Shown: in pieces, positions 54,269 through 64,000 of the stretch
How positions within the stretch are numbered: position 1 is the stretch's first letter
Layout of the letters: the number at the start of each line of letters is the position of its first letter
Assembly: GCA_030065915.1 (NCBI GenBank)
Contig: JASJCQ010000007.1
Coordinates: 1 to 64,000, forward strand
Reading direction: 5' to 3'
DNA from: Woeseiaceae bacterium
Lineage (GTDB): Bacteria > Pseudomonadota > Gammaproteobacteria > Steroidobacterales > Woeseiaceae
Length of the DNA: 64,000 bases
Translations under genes and position numbers: made by a program
The notes under the pieces: model-generated
Told to the model about the DNA's origin: nothing
Databases searched by the model: none
The model's input: the letters and a program-made list of their open reading frames with translations, nothing else

Positions 54269-55264
54269 CTATCCAGTGTAGGCTCCGAGGTACTGCAGCA
54301 GCCTTCTCGGCAGGTAGTACCTCGGTCGCCACGGCGACCCCCCCTCTACGAAGCCCACGTGTCCGCCGGCGTCGCTGACCTCCAGCGTCACCGACTCGGC
54401 CAGCGATGTCTCTTGCGGCAGCATGTCCTGACTCATGAAGGGGTCATCTGCCGCATTCAGGATCAGTGTGGGTATCTCGATCCGGTCCAGGAAGTGCATC
54501 GAACTGCACTGTCCGTAATAGTCGTCCTTGCCGATGAATCCGTGCAGCGGCGCCGTGACGGCGTCATCGAATTCGTCGAAAGTTACGGCGGCCATGGCCA
54601 GGTCCCAGTCGAACGCATCCGTGTCCGGCCCGAACTTTCGAGCGGCGGCTTTCTTCATGTTACCAATTAAGTGTTTCTGATAAAGCCTTGAAAAACCATT
54701 ATTTAAAGCGGTAGAACATGCCTGCAAATCGAGCGGTACGCAGACGGCTGCGGCACCGCACACCGGGGAGTCGTTGCCGACTTCGCCCAGGTACTTGAGA
54801 AGCACGTTGCCGCCGAGAGAGTAACCGGCGATCACGATGGGCCGGTCAGAACGCGCGCTTAATTCGTCCAGGAAGAATCGAACGTCGTTGGTCTCACCCG
54901 CGTGATAGCGTCGCGGCAGGCGATTTCGATAGTCGCCGCAATCCCGGAAGTGCAGCACACAGGCTTCCCAGCCACGATCGAGGGCCGCATGCATCAAAGT
55001 GCGCGCGTAGGTGGAGTCTGACGATCCCTCGAGTCCGTGCAGGATCACGAGTAACGGACTCTCGCCATGTTCCGATGTACTGTCCTCGGCCCAGTCGACC
55101 GTCGTCGCATCACCGTCAGGTAGCTCGACGATTTCGCGGCGCAAGGCCAGTGGTCGCCGCCAGGCCCAGGGCAGCGTGGGGAATATCGTCTGGGCGTGCG
55201 GATTCGTGAGCCAGGGTGCCGGCCTGAATTCGCTGCGCATTCGTTGTCCGTGTCGCGGGGTCAT
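54269..55264 (-). CDS. alpha/beta hydrolase, YheT family
   Basis: This 331-aa protein has the YheT/EMB8 signature start FRPAPWLTNPHAQTIFPTL, then LVILHGLEGSSDSTYAR (oxyanion region), VLHFRDCGDYRNRLPRRYHAGETNDVRFFL and the nucleophile elbow GYSLGGNVLLKYLGE. The C-terminal NAADDPFMSQD and GGHVGFVEGG carry the Asp and His of the triad. These hydrolases are widespread esterase-like proteins of unclear substrate. The start could instead be the Met nine residues later. Confidence 0.88.
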   Translation of the reverse strand: MTPRHGQRMRSEFRPAPWLTNPHAQTIFPTLPWAWRRPLALRREIVELPDGDATTVDWAEDSTSEHGESPLLVILHGLEGSSDSTYARTLMHAALDRGWEACVLHFRDCGDYRNRLPRRYHAGETNDVRFFLDELSARSDRPIVIAGYSLGGNVLLKYLGEVGNDSPVCGAAAVCVPLDLQACSTALNNGFSRLYQKHLIGNMKKAAARKFGPDTDAFDWDLAMAAVTFDEFDDAVTAPLHGFIGKDDYYGQCSSMHFLDRIEIPTLILNAADDPFMSQDMLPQETSLAESVTLEVSDAGGHVGFVEGGSPWRPRYYLPRRLLQYLGAYTG

Positions 55265-55333
55265 CTCTGAGTCTGCCTGACTAACTCGGCGGTAGGGTTA
55301 CTTTGACTGAGTGTCTCCCGCGCCTGACGAACA

Positions 55334-55361
55334 ATAAAAAGCCCCCGCCGAAGCGGGGGCT
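55334..55361 (-). terminator. intrinsic terminator of the putative small RNA
   Basis: The 9-bp stem AGCCCCCGC-TTCG-GCGGGGGCT has a UUCG tetraloop. It is followed by TTTTATT on the minus strand. It may also catch read-through from gluQ. Confidence 0.9.
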
Positions 55362-55423
55362 AGCCAAGGGATGATCCCTTCAGGCTGACGCCAAGGGGCG
55401 GGGGAGCGATTCCCTGACGTCAT
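55334..55423 (-). ncRNA. putative small RNA with own promoter and terminator
   Basis: No ORF lies between gluQ and the yheT-like gene. On the minus strand a promoter (55429-55457) predicts a start near 55422. The transcript would run about 90 nt to a strong terminator. Folding signals are TGACG/CGTCA with inner AGGG/CCCCT, then AAGGG-ATCAT-CCCTT, then the terminator hairpin. The family is not recognised; it is not 4.5S, 6S or CsrB by eye. Confidence 0.5.
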
Positions 55424-55428
55424 TAATA

Positions 55429-55457
55429 AAATTAGGGTCTAATCCGGTAGCTGTCAA
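55429..55457 (-). promoter_or_regulatory. sigma-70-type promoter of the putative small RNA
   Basis: On the minus strand a perfect TTGACA (55457-55452) is followed by a 17-base spacer and TAATTT (55434-55429). Confidence 0.6.
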
Positions 55458-55532
55458 GCGCACGGGCCAAATGCCGGGTTGAGCAGAGTACATGAAATAA
55501 ATGCAGTAAAGTTATGAAAAATATCATAAAAA

Positions 55533-56444
55533 CTACTGTTGTTGATTCGGGACTATTATTGATTGACGGCCAGCGAGGCGGCCGATGTCCCAGGCTTCCG
55601 CTGCCCAGCTCCAGATCTCCGGTAGCGTCGCATCGACAAGTTCCGAGGGGGTGTCGAGGCTGAGCGCGTCCAGCGCGTTGATGAGGATTGCAGGCGCTTG
55701 TTCGACGTCCAGTTCTCGTGCCCCGGTCAGTTTGCTGAGCTTGTCGCCGTCCGGATGAACGGCGACCGGGATGTGTGCGTAAGTCGGGATCGCGTAGCCG
55801 AGCAGGCGCTGCAGCCAGATCTGCCTCGGCGTCGAGTCCATCAGGTCGATCCCACGGACGATATCGTTCACGCCGTGCAGATTGTCGTCGACGACGACGG
55901 CGAGGTGATAGGCGATCAGCTTGTCCCTGCGGTGAACGATAAAGTCGCCGGATTCGGTCAGCATGGACTGAGCCTGTTTGCCCTGCAGGCGATCATCAAA
56001 CGTGACGACCGTATCGTCGACCCGCACCCGAACGGCGTATTCGCTGGCATCTGAACCTGAACGACAGGTGCCGGGGTAGATCGTGCCGAGAGGCCCGACG
56101 GGCGCTTCGGCGAGGTCCTTTCTCGAGCACCCGCAGTGATACGTCAGATTGCTGGCCTCGAGAAACGCCAGCGCTTCGAGATGTTTTTCGTGGGATTCAC
56201 TCTGATAGTGGACAGGGCCGTCCCATTCGAACCCGAAGGATTCGAGAGCGCGGATTATCCTGTCCGCGGCGCCAGGCTGCTCCCGTGGTGGGTCGATGTC
56301 TTCGATTCGCAGTAGCCACCGACCAGCTCGCTGTTTCGCCTCGAGGTAACTGGCGCAGGCGGCCAGCAAGGAGCCGAAGTGCAGCGGACCGGTAGGGGAC
56401 GGTGCGAATCGCCCGACATAGCTGTTTCCGCCGCCGTCCTGCAT
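55533..56444 (-). CDS. gluQ: glutamyl-Q tRNA(Asp) synthetase
   Basis: This 303-aa truncated GluRS paralogue attaches glutamate to queuosine in tRNA-Asp. The class I signature is SPTGPLHFGSLLAA (HIGH variant). The zinc site is CGCSRKD...YPGTCR. The KMSKS-like loop is DKLSKLTGA. There is no anticodon-binding domain, as expected. It follows dksA on the same strand after 23 bases, the common dksA-gluQ order. Confidence 0.93.
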   Translation of the reverse strand: MQDGGGNSYVGRFAPSPTGPLHFGSLLAACASYLEAKQRAGRWLLRIEDIDPPREQPGAADRIIRALESFGFEWDGPVHYQSESHEKHLEALAFLEASNLTYHCGCSRKDLAEAPVGPLGTIYPGTCRSGSDASEYAVRVRVDDTVVTFDDRLQGKQAQSMLTESGDFIVHRRDKLIAYHLAVVVDDNLHGVNDIVRGIDLMDSTPRQIWLQRLLGYAIPTYAHIPVAVHPDGDKLSKLTGARELDVEQAPAILINALDALSLDTPSELVDATLPEIWSWAAEAWDIGRLAGRQSIIVPNQQQ

Positions 56445-56467
56445 TGATCAGCGGCGCAATTCAGGCG

Positions 56468-57295
56468 TTACCGGTAGCGGTCGTCTCGATCACGGAACTG
56501 ACGTTCCGCAAGTTCGCGACGTTCCTGCGCTTCCAAGCACAGCGTTGCGACGGGTCGGGCCTCGAGGCGCTTCAGGCCGATTTCTTCGCCAGTCTCGTCG
56601 CAGAAGCCGTAACTGCCATCGTCGATGCGTGCCAATGCAGAATCGATCTTCCTCAGCAGCTTCCGTTCGCGATCGCGTGTCCGGAGTTCCAGACCGAATT
56701 CGGACTCCTGGGTTGCACGGTCATTGGGGTCGGGGAAGTTCGCCGCTTCGTCCTGCATGTGATGGACGGTTCGATCGACCTCGAACATCAGCTCCTTTTT
56801 CCATGCGGTCAGGATGTCACGGAAGTGCTCGAGCTGATCATCGCTCATGTACTCTTCGCCGCGTTTTGGCTTATACGGATCGATGCCGTGGATCGGTCCT
56901 GACAGCGGATCGCCGGTGCGCTTGCGTGCCGCCGGGCGCCGTGCCGTGGTCGTCTTTTTCGTAGCCTTCTTCTTGGAGGCTACCTTCTTCCTGGACACGG
57001 CTTTCTTGGCTACCTTCTTCTTTGACACCGTTTTCTTGGCGATCTTCTTGGCCACTTTCTTCTTGGCGATCTTCTTCTTGGAAACCTTCTTCTTAGCGAC
57101 CTTCTTTTTCGCTACTTTCTTCTTGGTCGCCTTCTTGGCGACCTTCTTTTTGGAGACTTTCTTCTTCGAAACCTTCTTCCGGGCAGGGGATGCCTTCTTG
57201 GTGGCAACCTTACGCCGGCTCACCTTTTTCCTGGTGGCCTTTTTGGCGACTTTCTTCTTGGCGACCTTCTTTTTCGCAGCCTTCTTTGCGGCCAT
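56468..57295 (-). CDS. dksA: DksA-type RNA polymerase-binding factor with histone-H1-like N-terminal extension
   Basis: This 275-aa protein has two parts. Residues about 1-125 are Lys/Ala/Val repeats (KKVAKKKVSKK type), like bacterial H1 homologues that bind DNA. Residues about 140-275 are DksA: LEHFRDILTAWKKELM, the coiled-coil tip FPDPNDRATQESEFGLELR keeping both acidic residues, and a zinc-finger region with only two of four Cys (CDET...LCLEA). DksA acts with ppGpp on RNA polymerase. The loss of two Cys resembles the zinc-independent DksA2 type. I start at ATG 57295 because AGGAG lies 7 bases upstream. The repeats make the DNA low complexity. Confidence 0.9.
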   Translation of the reverse strand: MAAKKAAKKKVAKKKVAKKATRKKVSRRKVATKKASPARKKVSKKKVSKKKVAKKATKKKVAKKKVAKKKVSKKKIAKKKVAKKIAKKTVSKKKVAKKAVSRKKVASKKKATKKTTTARRPAARKRTGDPLSGPIHGIDPYKPKRGEEYMSDDQLEHFRDILTAWKKELMFEVDRTVHHMQDEAANFPDPNDRATQESEFGLELRTRDRERKLLRKIDSALARIDDGSYGFCDETGEEIGLKRLEARPVATLCLEAQERRELAERQFRDRDDRYR

Positions 57296-57525
57296 TTGCG
57301 ACTCCTGCCAGTTCGAGAAAAGGCGGGGATTATACATGCCTCGCGCGCGGTTGGAAGCACGAATTCAGCGGTTTTTTCTACGAGAATACCGTCGATTTGC
57401 CGGCCGCTGGTCCCGGGCTGCGCAGACGAGCCTCAATGTGCCTCCCGATGCCGAAAGACGTTCGTTTTATCGGCCCAATTCCTTTAAACTGCCGCATTTA
57501 CCAGCTACGGGCGATCCACCTCCAA

Positions 57526-60500
57526 ATGCGACTCAGCAAGATCAAGCTTGCGGGCTTCAAATCCTTCGTCGATCCAACCACCATCACGTTTCCGAGCAGC
57601 CTTGTCGGCGTCGTCGGTCCAAACGGTTGCGGCAAGTCGAATGTCATCGACGCCGTCCGCTGGGTGATGGGTGAGAGCTCCGCCAGTCGCCTGCGCGGAG
57701 ACTCGATTACCGATGTCATTTTCAATGGATCCAGTGCGAGAAAACCGGTAGGCGCCGCGTCAGTCGAGCTGCTGTTCGACAACTCGGAGACAACACTCGA
57801 AGGGCAATACGCCAAGTACGCCGAGATCGCCATCCGTCGCGAGGTTACGCGGGACGGGATCTCCAATTACTACTTGAACGGTGCCCGTTGCCGCCGCAAG
57901 GATATTACCGGTGTATTCCTGGGCACTGGCCTCGGCCCTCGCAGCTACTCGATCATCGAGCAGGGCATGATCTCGCGTCTGATTGAAGCCAAGCCCGAGG
58001 AGATGCGCGTATTCCTCGAGGAAGCGGCCGGGATCTCGAAGTACAAGGAGCGGCGTCGAGAGACATCGAATCGCATCAGGCACACGAAGGAAAACCTCGA
58101 CAGGCTGCAGGATGTCCTGGAAGAAGTCGAAAAACAGCTCAAGCACCTTGACCGCCAGGCCAAGACCGCAGAGCGCTATGGAAAATACAAAGAACAGGAG
58201 CGCCGCACGTCGGCGGAATTGCTCGCCCTGAAGACCAGCGACCTGGACGAGAAAGCCAGTGCGGCGAAAGCACGCTTGTCTGAAAGGAAGACCCGGCTGG
58301 AATCCGCCATCGCGGACCAGCGCAAGCTCGAGGCGCAGATCGAGGAGACCCGTGACCAGCTCGGCGAAAAGAACGACGCATTCAACGAGGTCCAGGGCCA
58401 GTTTTACAAGGTGGGCTCCGAGATCGCTCGGCTCGAACAGTCGATCGAGCATGCCGAGGAACTGCGGGAACGCCAGGAGCTGGACCTCGAGCAGGCCAAG
58501 GCAGGCGCGGCCGAGATTGAAGAACACATCGACAAAGACCAGTCCGAGATCGCACAGCTCGATCTGACGCTGAACGAACTCGTACCCGGACTTGAGCAGG
58601 CAAAAGCAAGACAGGAATCGTCACAGGCCTCGCTCGACAAAGCCGAGGCTGCGCTTTCGGAGTGGCAGGCTCGCTGGGATGAGTACTCGGCCGATCTGAA
58701 CCGACAGCAACAGCAGGCCAACGTCGAATCGACGCGTGCGGAACAGATCCAGTCGAGGCTGGATAGCCTTGGTGAGCGCAGCCAGAAGATAGTTGAGGCT
58801 CAGGCCGATACCCAGCGAGAGTCGCTGACGGAGAGCTACGACGAGCTGGTGGTACGTGAGCAGAAGCAGCGGCAGGCGCGTGAGGAGTTTGACAGGCACC
58901 TGGCGGACACCGCTGAGAGCATCCGCAAGCTGCGTGATCAGGACAAGAAGCTCACCCACCTCACCGAAGAGCGCCGCGTTGCACTGCAGGAGGCGCAGGG
59001 CCGGTACGCGTCACTCGAAGCGCTTCAGAAGGCGGCGCTCGGAGAGGGTGACGAGTCGGTACAGGAGTGGCTCGATAGTGCTGAACTGTCGGACAGCCGC
59101 CGCGTCGCGCAGACGCTCGACGTACAGGACGGCTGGGAGCGGGCCGTTGAAACGGTTCTCGGTGAATACCTGCAGGCCGTTTGTGTGACGAGCCTGGAGC
59201 CGGCAACGAACAGTATCAGCGCGCTGAGAAGCGGGCGGCTTACGCTACTGCAGGAAAGCGACTCGTCGTCCTACCAGCCGGGTGAACTTGGCACGCTGGC
59301 GGTCAAAGTCAGTAGTGCGCCTGGCATGATTCCGAACTTGCTGGGCAAAGTCCGCACAGCCGACAACCTGAACGACGCGATTGCCATACGGGACTCCCTG
59401 GGCGCTGATGAGTCCGTCGTGACGCGCGACGGCATCTGGCTGGCGCGGGACTGGCTGCGCGTAACGCGCGACCGCGACGCCCAGGCTGGCATCCTGTCAC
59501 GCGAGCACGACATGCGGCGACTGAAGGAAGAGATCCGCGAGCTAACGGCACGGCTCGAGAGTGCAACCAAGCTGCAGCGTGATGGCCGTAATCGACTTGC
59601 GCAGCTCGAGGAACGACGCGAGTCGATGCAGAAAGACGCCGGCGCGCTTCTGAACGAGTACTCGGAGACGAAGTCGGCGCTGGATTCGGCGAGATACCAG
59701 CTGGACCAGGCGGAAGCCCGACGGGTGGCATTGCGAGAAGAGGCGAAACAGCTGGAAGACGAGCGGATCACCGCCGAAGACCAGTTGCGCGCGTCTCAGA
59801 GCAATTACAGCCAGGCCAACGACGCCCTCGAAGAGCTGGGCGAGCGACGGGCTGAGATGGAATCGTCCCGCGAGCAACTCCGGTCAGAGCTTCGTCGCGT
59901 GCGAGAGCAGGCGAATGAGGATCAGCAGGCTGTTCAGACCATAACGATCCAGTTCGAGAGCCGTCGCTCCAGCAAGGAGTCTGCTGCCCAGAACCTCGCT
60001 CGCATGCAGTCGCAGCTGAGACAGTTTTCGGAGCGACGCGAGCAGATTCGACACCAGCTGGAAAGCAGCGCGGCTCCCCTTGAGGCGAACAAGAGCAAGC
60101 TCGCCGAACAGCTCGAGAAGCGGGTTGCCGTGGAACAAACGCTGGCTGAGGCGAGGCGCCGGGTTGAGTCCGTTGAATCCGAGTTGCGCGGTCACGAGCA
60201 GAACAGAATGGAAGTTGAGCAGATCGTTGAGGGAGCTCGTTCTGCCGTCACCGAAGCTGAAATGTCTCTGCAGGAAATCCGGGTTCGGCGAGAAGGCGTA
60301 GCGGATCAGCTCGCTCAGACGAGTTTTGAACTCGAAGAGCTGATGCGGGAGATGGATGAGGCCGCCTCAATCGCCGACTGGGAGGAGAATCTCGAGAAGA
60401 TTCGTCGTCGAATCGATCGTCTTGGTCCGATCAACCTCGCGGCTATCGATGAATTCAAGGAACAGTCCGAACGGAAAGAGTACCTGGACTCTCAGTTGTC

Positions 60501-61035
60501 CGATCTCATGGATGCGCTCGAGACGCTCGAGAATGCGATCCGGAAGATCGACAGGGAGACCCGCTCGCGTTTCCGAGAGACTTATACGAACGTCGACGCT
60601 GGCTTCAAGAGGCTGTTCCCGAAACTGTTCGGTGGCGGGCATGCCTACCTCGAGATGACCGGGGACGATCCGTTGTCGGCAGGCGTCACCGTGATGGCGC
60701 GTCCGCCGGGCAAGCGCAACAGCACGATTCACCTGTTGTCAGGTGGTGAAAAAGCACTGACTGCCGTCGCACTGGTATTCGCGATCTTCGAGCTGAACCC
60801 GGCGCCGTTCTGTCTGCTCGATGAGGTCGATGCGCCGCTCGACGATGCCAACGTCGGCCGCTTCTGCGATATCGTCAGTTCGATGTCCGACAAAGTGCAG
60901 TTCATCTTTATCACCCATAACAAAGTGACGATGGAACTGGCCCGGCAGTTGACAGGAGTCACGATGCAGGAGCCCGGTGTCTCACGACTGGTGTCGGTGG
61001 ATATTGATGAGGCCGTCAAGATGGCGGCCAGCTGA
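57526..61035 (+). CDS. smc: chromosome segregation ATPase SMC
   Basis: This 1169-aa condensin subunit has a Walker A at about residue 32 (GPNGCGKSN). Long coiled coils (about 165-500 and 670-1000) flank a hinge (about 510-650). The signature LLSGGEKALTAVAL is near residue 1070 and the Walker B is CLLDEVDAPLDDANV. The upstream part of the listed ORF reads antisense through dksA; the true start is ATG 57526 (RLSKIKLAGFKSFVDPTT). It is followed by zipA and ligA. Confidence 0.95.
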   Translation: MRLSKIKLAGFKSFVDPTTITFPSSLVGVVGPNGCGKSNVIDAVRWVMGESSASRLRGDSITDVIFNGSSARKPVGAASVELLFDNSETTLEGQYAKYAEIAIRREVTRDGISNYYLNGARCRRKDITGVFLGTGLGPRSYSIIEQGMISRLIEAKPEEMRVFLEEAAGISKYKERRRETSNRIRHTKENLDRLQDVLEEVEKQLKHLDRQAKTAERYGKYKEQERRTSAELLALKTSDLDEKASAAKARLSERKTRLESAIADQRKLEAQIEETRDQLGEKNDAFNEVQGQFYKVGSEIARLEQSIEHAEELRERQELDLEQAKAGAAEIEEHIDKDQSEIAQLDLTLNELVPGLEQAKARQESSQASLDKAEAALSEWQARWDEYSADLNRQQQQANVESTRAEQIQSRLDSLGERSQKIVEAQADTQRESLTESYDELVVREQKQRQAREEFDRHLADTAESIRKLRDQDKKLTHLTEERRVALQEAQGRYASLEALQKAALGEGDESVQEWLDSAELSDSRRVAQTLDVQDGWERAVETVLGEYLQAVCVTSLEPATNSISALRSGRLTLLQESDSSSYQPGELGTLAVKVSSAPGMIPNLLGKVRTADNLNDAIAIRDSLGADESVVTRDGIWLARDWLRVTRDRDAQAGILSREHDMRRLKEEIRELTARLESATKLQRDGRNRLAQLEERRESMQKDAGALLNEYSETKSALDSARYQLDQAEARRVALREEAKQLEDERITAEDQLRASQSNYSQANDALEELGERRAEMESSREQLRSELRRVREQANEDQQAVQTITIQFESRRSSKESAAQNLARMQSQLRQFSERREQIRHQLESSAAPLEANKSKLAEQLEKRVAVEQTLAEARRRVESVESELRGHEQNRMEVEQIVEGARSAVTEAEMSLQEIRVRREGVADQLAQTSFELEELMREMDEAASIADWEENLEKIRRRIDRLGPINLAAIDEFKEQSERKEYLDSQLSDLMDALETLENAIRKIDRETRSRFRETYTNVDAGFKRLFPKLFGGGHAYLEMTGDDPLSAGVTVMARPPGKRNSTIHLLSGGEKALTAVALVFAIFELNPAPFCLLDEVDAPLDDANVGRFCDIVSSMSDKVQFIFITHNKVTMELARQLTGVTMQEPGVSRLVSVDIDEAVKMAAS

Positions 61036-61067
61036 GCGCTTGCTACGTCGTAGAGAGAGACACCTGA

Positions 61068-61742
61068 ATGGATGGTCTTCGCTGGTTGCTGTTGATATCG
61101 GGGATCGTAGTTGTCGTCGGTATCTACCTCTATGGGCGTATGAAGGCATCCGGCCCGTCGGCCGATTCGACCGACGGCCGCGTTGAACCCCAGCTTTCTA
61201 CAGAAGATGACGTCGAGGCTTTCGACGATGGTGCGGCAGAGAACGTTGAAGACTTCGTTGAATTCGACGACGAACCGATGCTGGTCGATGACGAAGACGA
61301 ACCTGTTGCAGAGTCCTCTCCGCAGAAGATCGTCACCCTGAGGATTGTTGCCAGGGATCGAGGCTCATTTAAGGGTGACGACCTGATCCTGAGTCTGCGC
61401 GGCATCGGCATGCGCCACGGCAAGTTCGGCATCTTCCACCGCATCGATGGCGAGAATGAAGAAGCGACAATCTTCAGCGCCGCGAGCCTCGTCGAGCCGG
61501 GCAGTTTTGATCTCGAAAACATCAAGGAGCAGTCAATTCCCGGCATCAGCCTGTTCCTCGTACTGCCCGGTCCGCTGGAGGGCGCCGAAGCGTTTGACAT
61601 GATGATCGAGTCAGCGCGAACAATCACGCAAGCGTTGAATGGCGAATTGCTGGACGAGTCCGGCAGCACGCTCAGTATTCAGCGAGAGCGGTACATGCGC
61701 GAAGAAGTCATCCAGTTCGAACACAACAGTCACGCCGTCTGA
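61068..61742 (+). CDS. zipA: cell division protein ZipA
   Basis: This 224-aa protein has one N-terminal membrane anchor (about 5-24, WLLLISGIVVVVGIYLYG), a short acidic linker (about 40-82), and a C-terminal FtsZ-binding domain (IVTLRIVARDRGSFKGDDLILSLRGIGMRHGKFGIFHRID, ending LSIQRERYMREEVIQFE). It tethers FtsZ to the inner membrane. The linker is much shorter than the Pro/Gln-rich one of E. coli. It lies 32 bases after smc and 18 before ligA. Confidence 0.9.
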   Translation: MDGLRWLLLISGIVVVVGIYLYGRMKASGPSADSTDGRVEPQLSTEDDVEAFDDGAAENVEDFVEFDDEPMLVDDEDEPVAESSPQKIVTLRIVARDRGSFKGDDLILSLRGIGMRHGKFGIFHRIDGENEEATIFSAASLVEPGSFDLENIKEQSIPGISLFLVLPGPLEGAEAFDMMIESARTITQALNGELLDESGSTLSIQRERYMREEVIQFEHNSHAV

Positions 61743-63779
<2,037 letters not shown>

Positions 63780-63931
63780 CTGCAGGCAAGCCGAACCAAT
63801 CTCGAAAGTCCTACCAGAAGCTGGCCAACGGCTTAGATTCTGTTTCTGGTCATCAAAGCCAGATTGCCGAATAGTGCCGAAATCGAAAACATGGTTACGC
63901 TTGGGCGTTTTTTCCCATTACGGCTTTTTGG

Positions 63932-63961
63932 TTGGAAAATTATTCCCAGTGAAATTATATT
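63932..63961 (+). promoter_or_regulatory. candidate promoter near the window end
   Basis: TTGGAA, an 18-base spacer and TATATT lie in an AT-rich stretch after ligA. A start near 63968 would lead into sequence beyond the window. An ATG at 63970 opens a short frame (MQDEINRQIL), but it has no ribosome site, so I do not call a gene. Confidence 0.35.
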
Positions 63962-64000
63962 GCCGCTCCATGCAAGACGAGATCAACCGGCAAATCCTCA

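Noticed and set aside
52137-54332. 731-aa antisense ORF over pnp
   Set aside because: It mirrors the whole pnp gene, and the His/Asp/Arg-rich translation has no recognisable motif. It is a codon-bias shadow.
57190-57525. N-terminal extension of the smc ORF
   Set aside because: It overlaps dksA antisense, and the family N-terminus starts at ATG 57526.
56847-57674. 275-aa Phe/Leu-rich ORF opposite dksA
   Set aside because: It is the reverse frame of the Lys-rich repeat of dksA (AAG read as CTT/TTC). It mimics a membrane protein but is a shadow.
63970-64000. Start of a further gene at the window end
   Set aside because: Only 31 bases are visible, and there is no ribosome-binding site before the ATG.

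Overview
The window reads as a chromosomal segment of a high-GC, free-living (probably marine) gammaproteobacterium. The main reasons are the conserved gene order rimP-nusA-infB-rbfA-truB-rpsO-pnp, the pairs dksA-gluQ and smc-zipA-ligA, and a nuoN end followed by an initiator tRNA. Content is respiratory and lipid-oriented. A Woeseiales- or Chromatiales-like lineage is my inference; no marker search was possible.

Layout. 1-1100: end of nuoN, tRNA-fMet, a strong terminator, and a non-coding tract of stem-loop repeats. 1.1-6.6 kb: pdxH, a large secreted penicillin-acylase-family hydrolase with an Asp-rich tail, a secreted spondin-domain protein and a small exported protein. 6.8-10.5 kb: L-lactate dehydrogenase, lactate permease, a CBS-pair protein and an NfeD-like membrane protein. 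10.8-15.1 kb: monomeric NADP isocitrate dehydrogenase, an NAD(P)-binding SDR and a metallo-beta-lactamase-fold protein.

15.1-34.3 kb is the most distinctive part. A minus-strand operon runs acyl-CoA dehydrogenase -> 2963-aa iterative polyketide/PUFA-like synthase (KS-AT-KS-5xACP-KR-DH) -> 1870-aa single-chain acetyl-CoA carboxylase of eukaryote-like layout -> phosphopantetheinyl transferase. An AraC regulator lies upstream and a membrane fatty-acid desaturase is divergent to it. The carboxylase would supply malonyl-CoA, the transferase would activate the carrier domains, and the synthase would build a partly reduced acyl chain. All five carrier domains show Thr where the phosphopantetheine Ser is expected. 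This is the best candidate for an undescribed system.

34.4-45.5 kb: an isolated flagellar rod/hook-type protein, a GNAT acetyltransferase, a phospholipase-D-type lipoprotein, a CorC/HlyC-type membrane protein, nrfHA (ammonia-forming nitrite reductase), two exported unknown proteins, an NhaC antiporter and a PhzF-like isomerase.

45.5-64 kb is housekeeping: a leader RNA with tandem terminators, rimP-nusA-infB-rbfA-truB-rpsO-pnp, a YheT-type hydrolase, a putative small RNA, gluQ, dksA with a histone-H1-like N-terminus, smc, zipA and ligA. In many relatives nuoN, tRNA-fMet and rimP are neighbours. Here about 45 kb separates them, so the intervening block may be inserted or rearranged.
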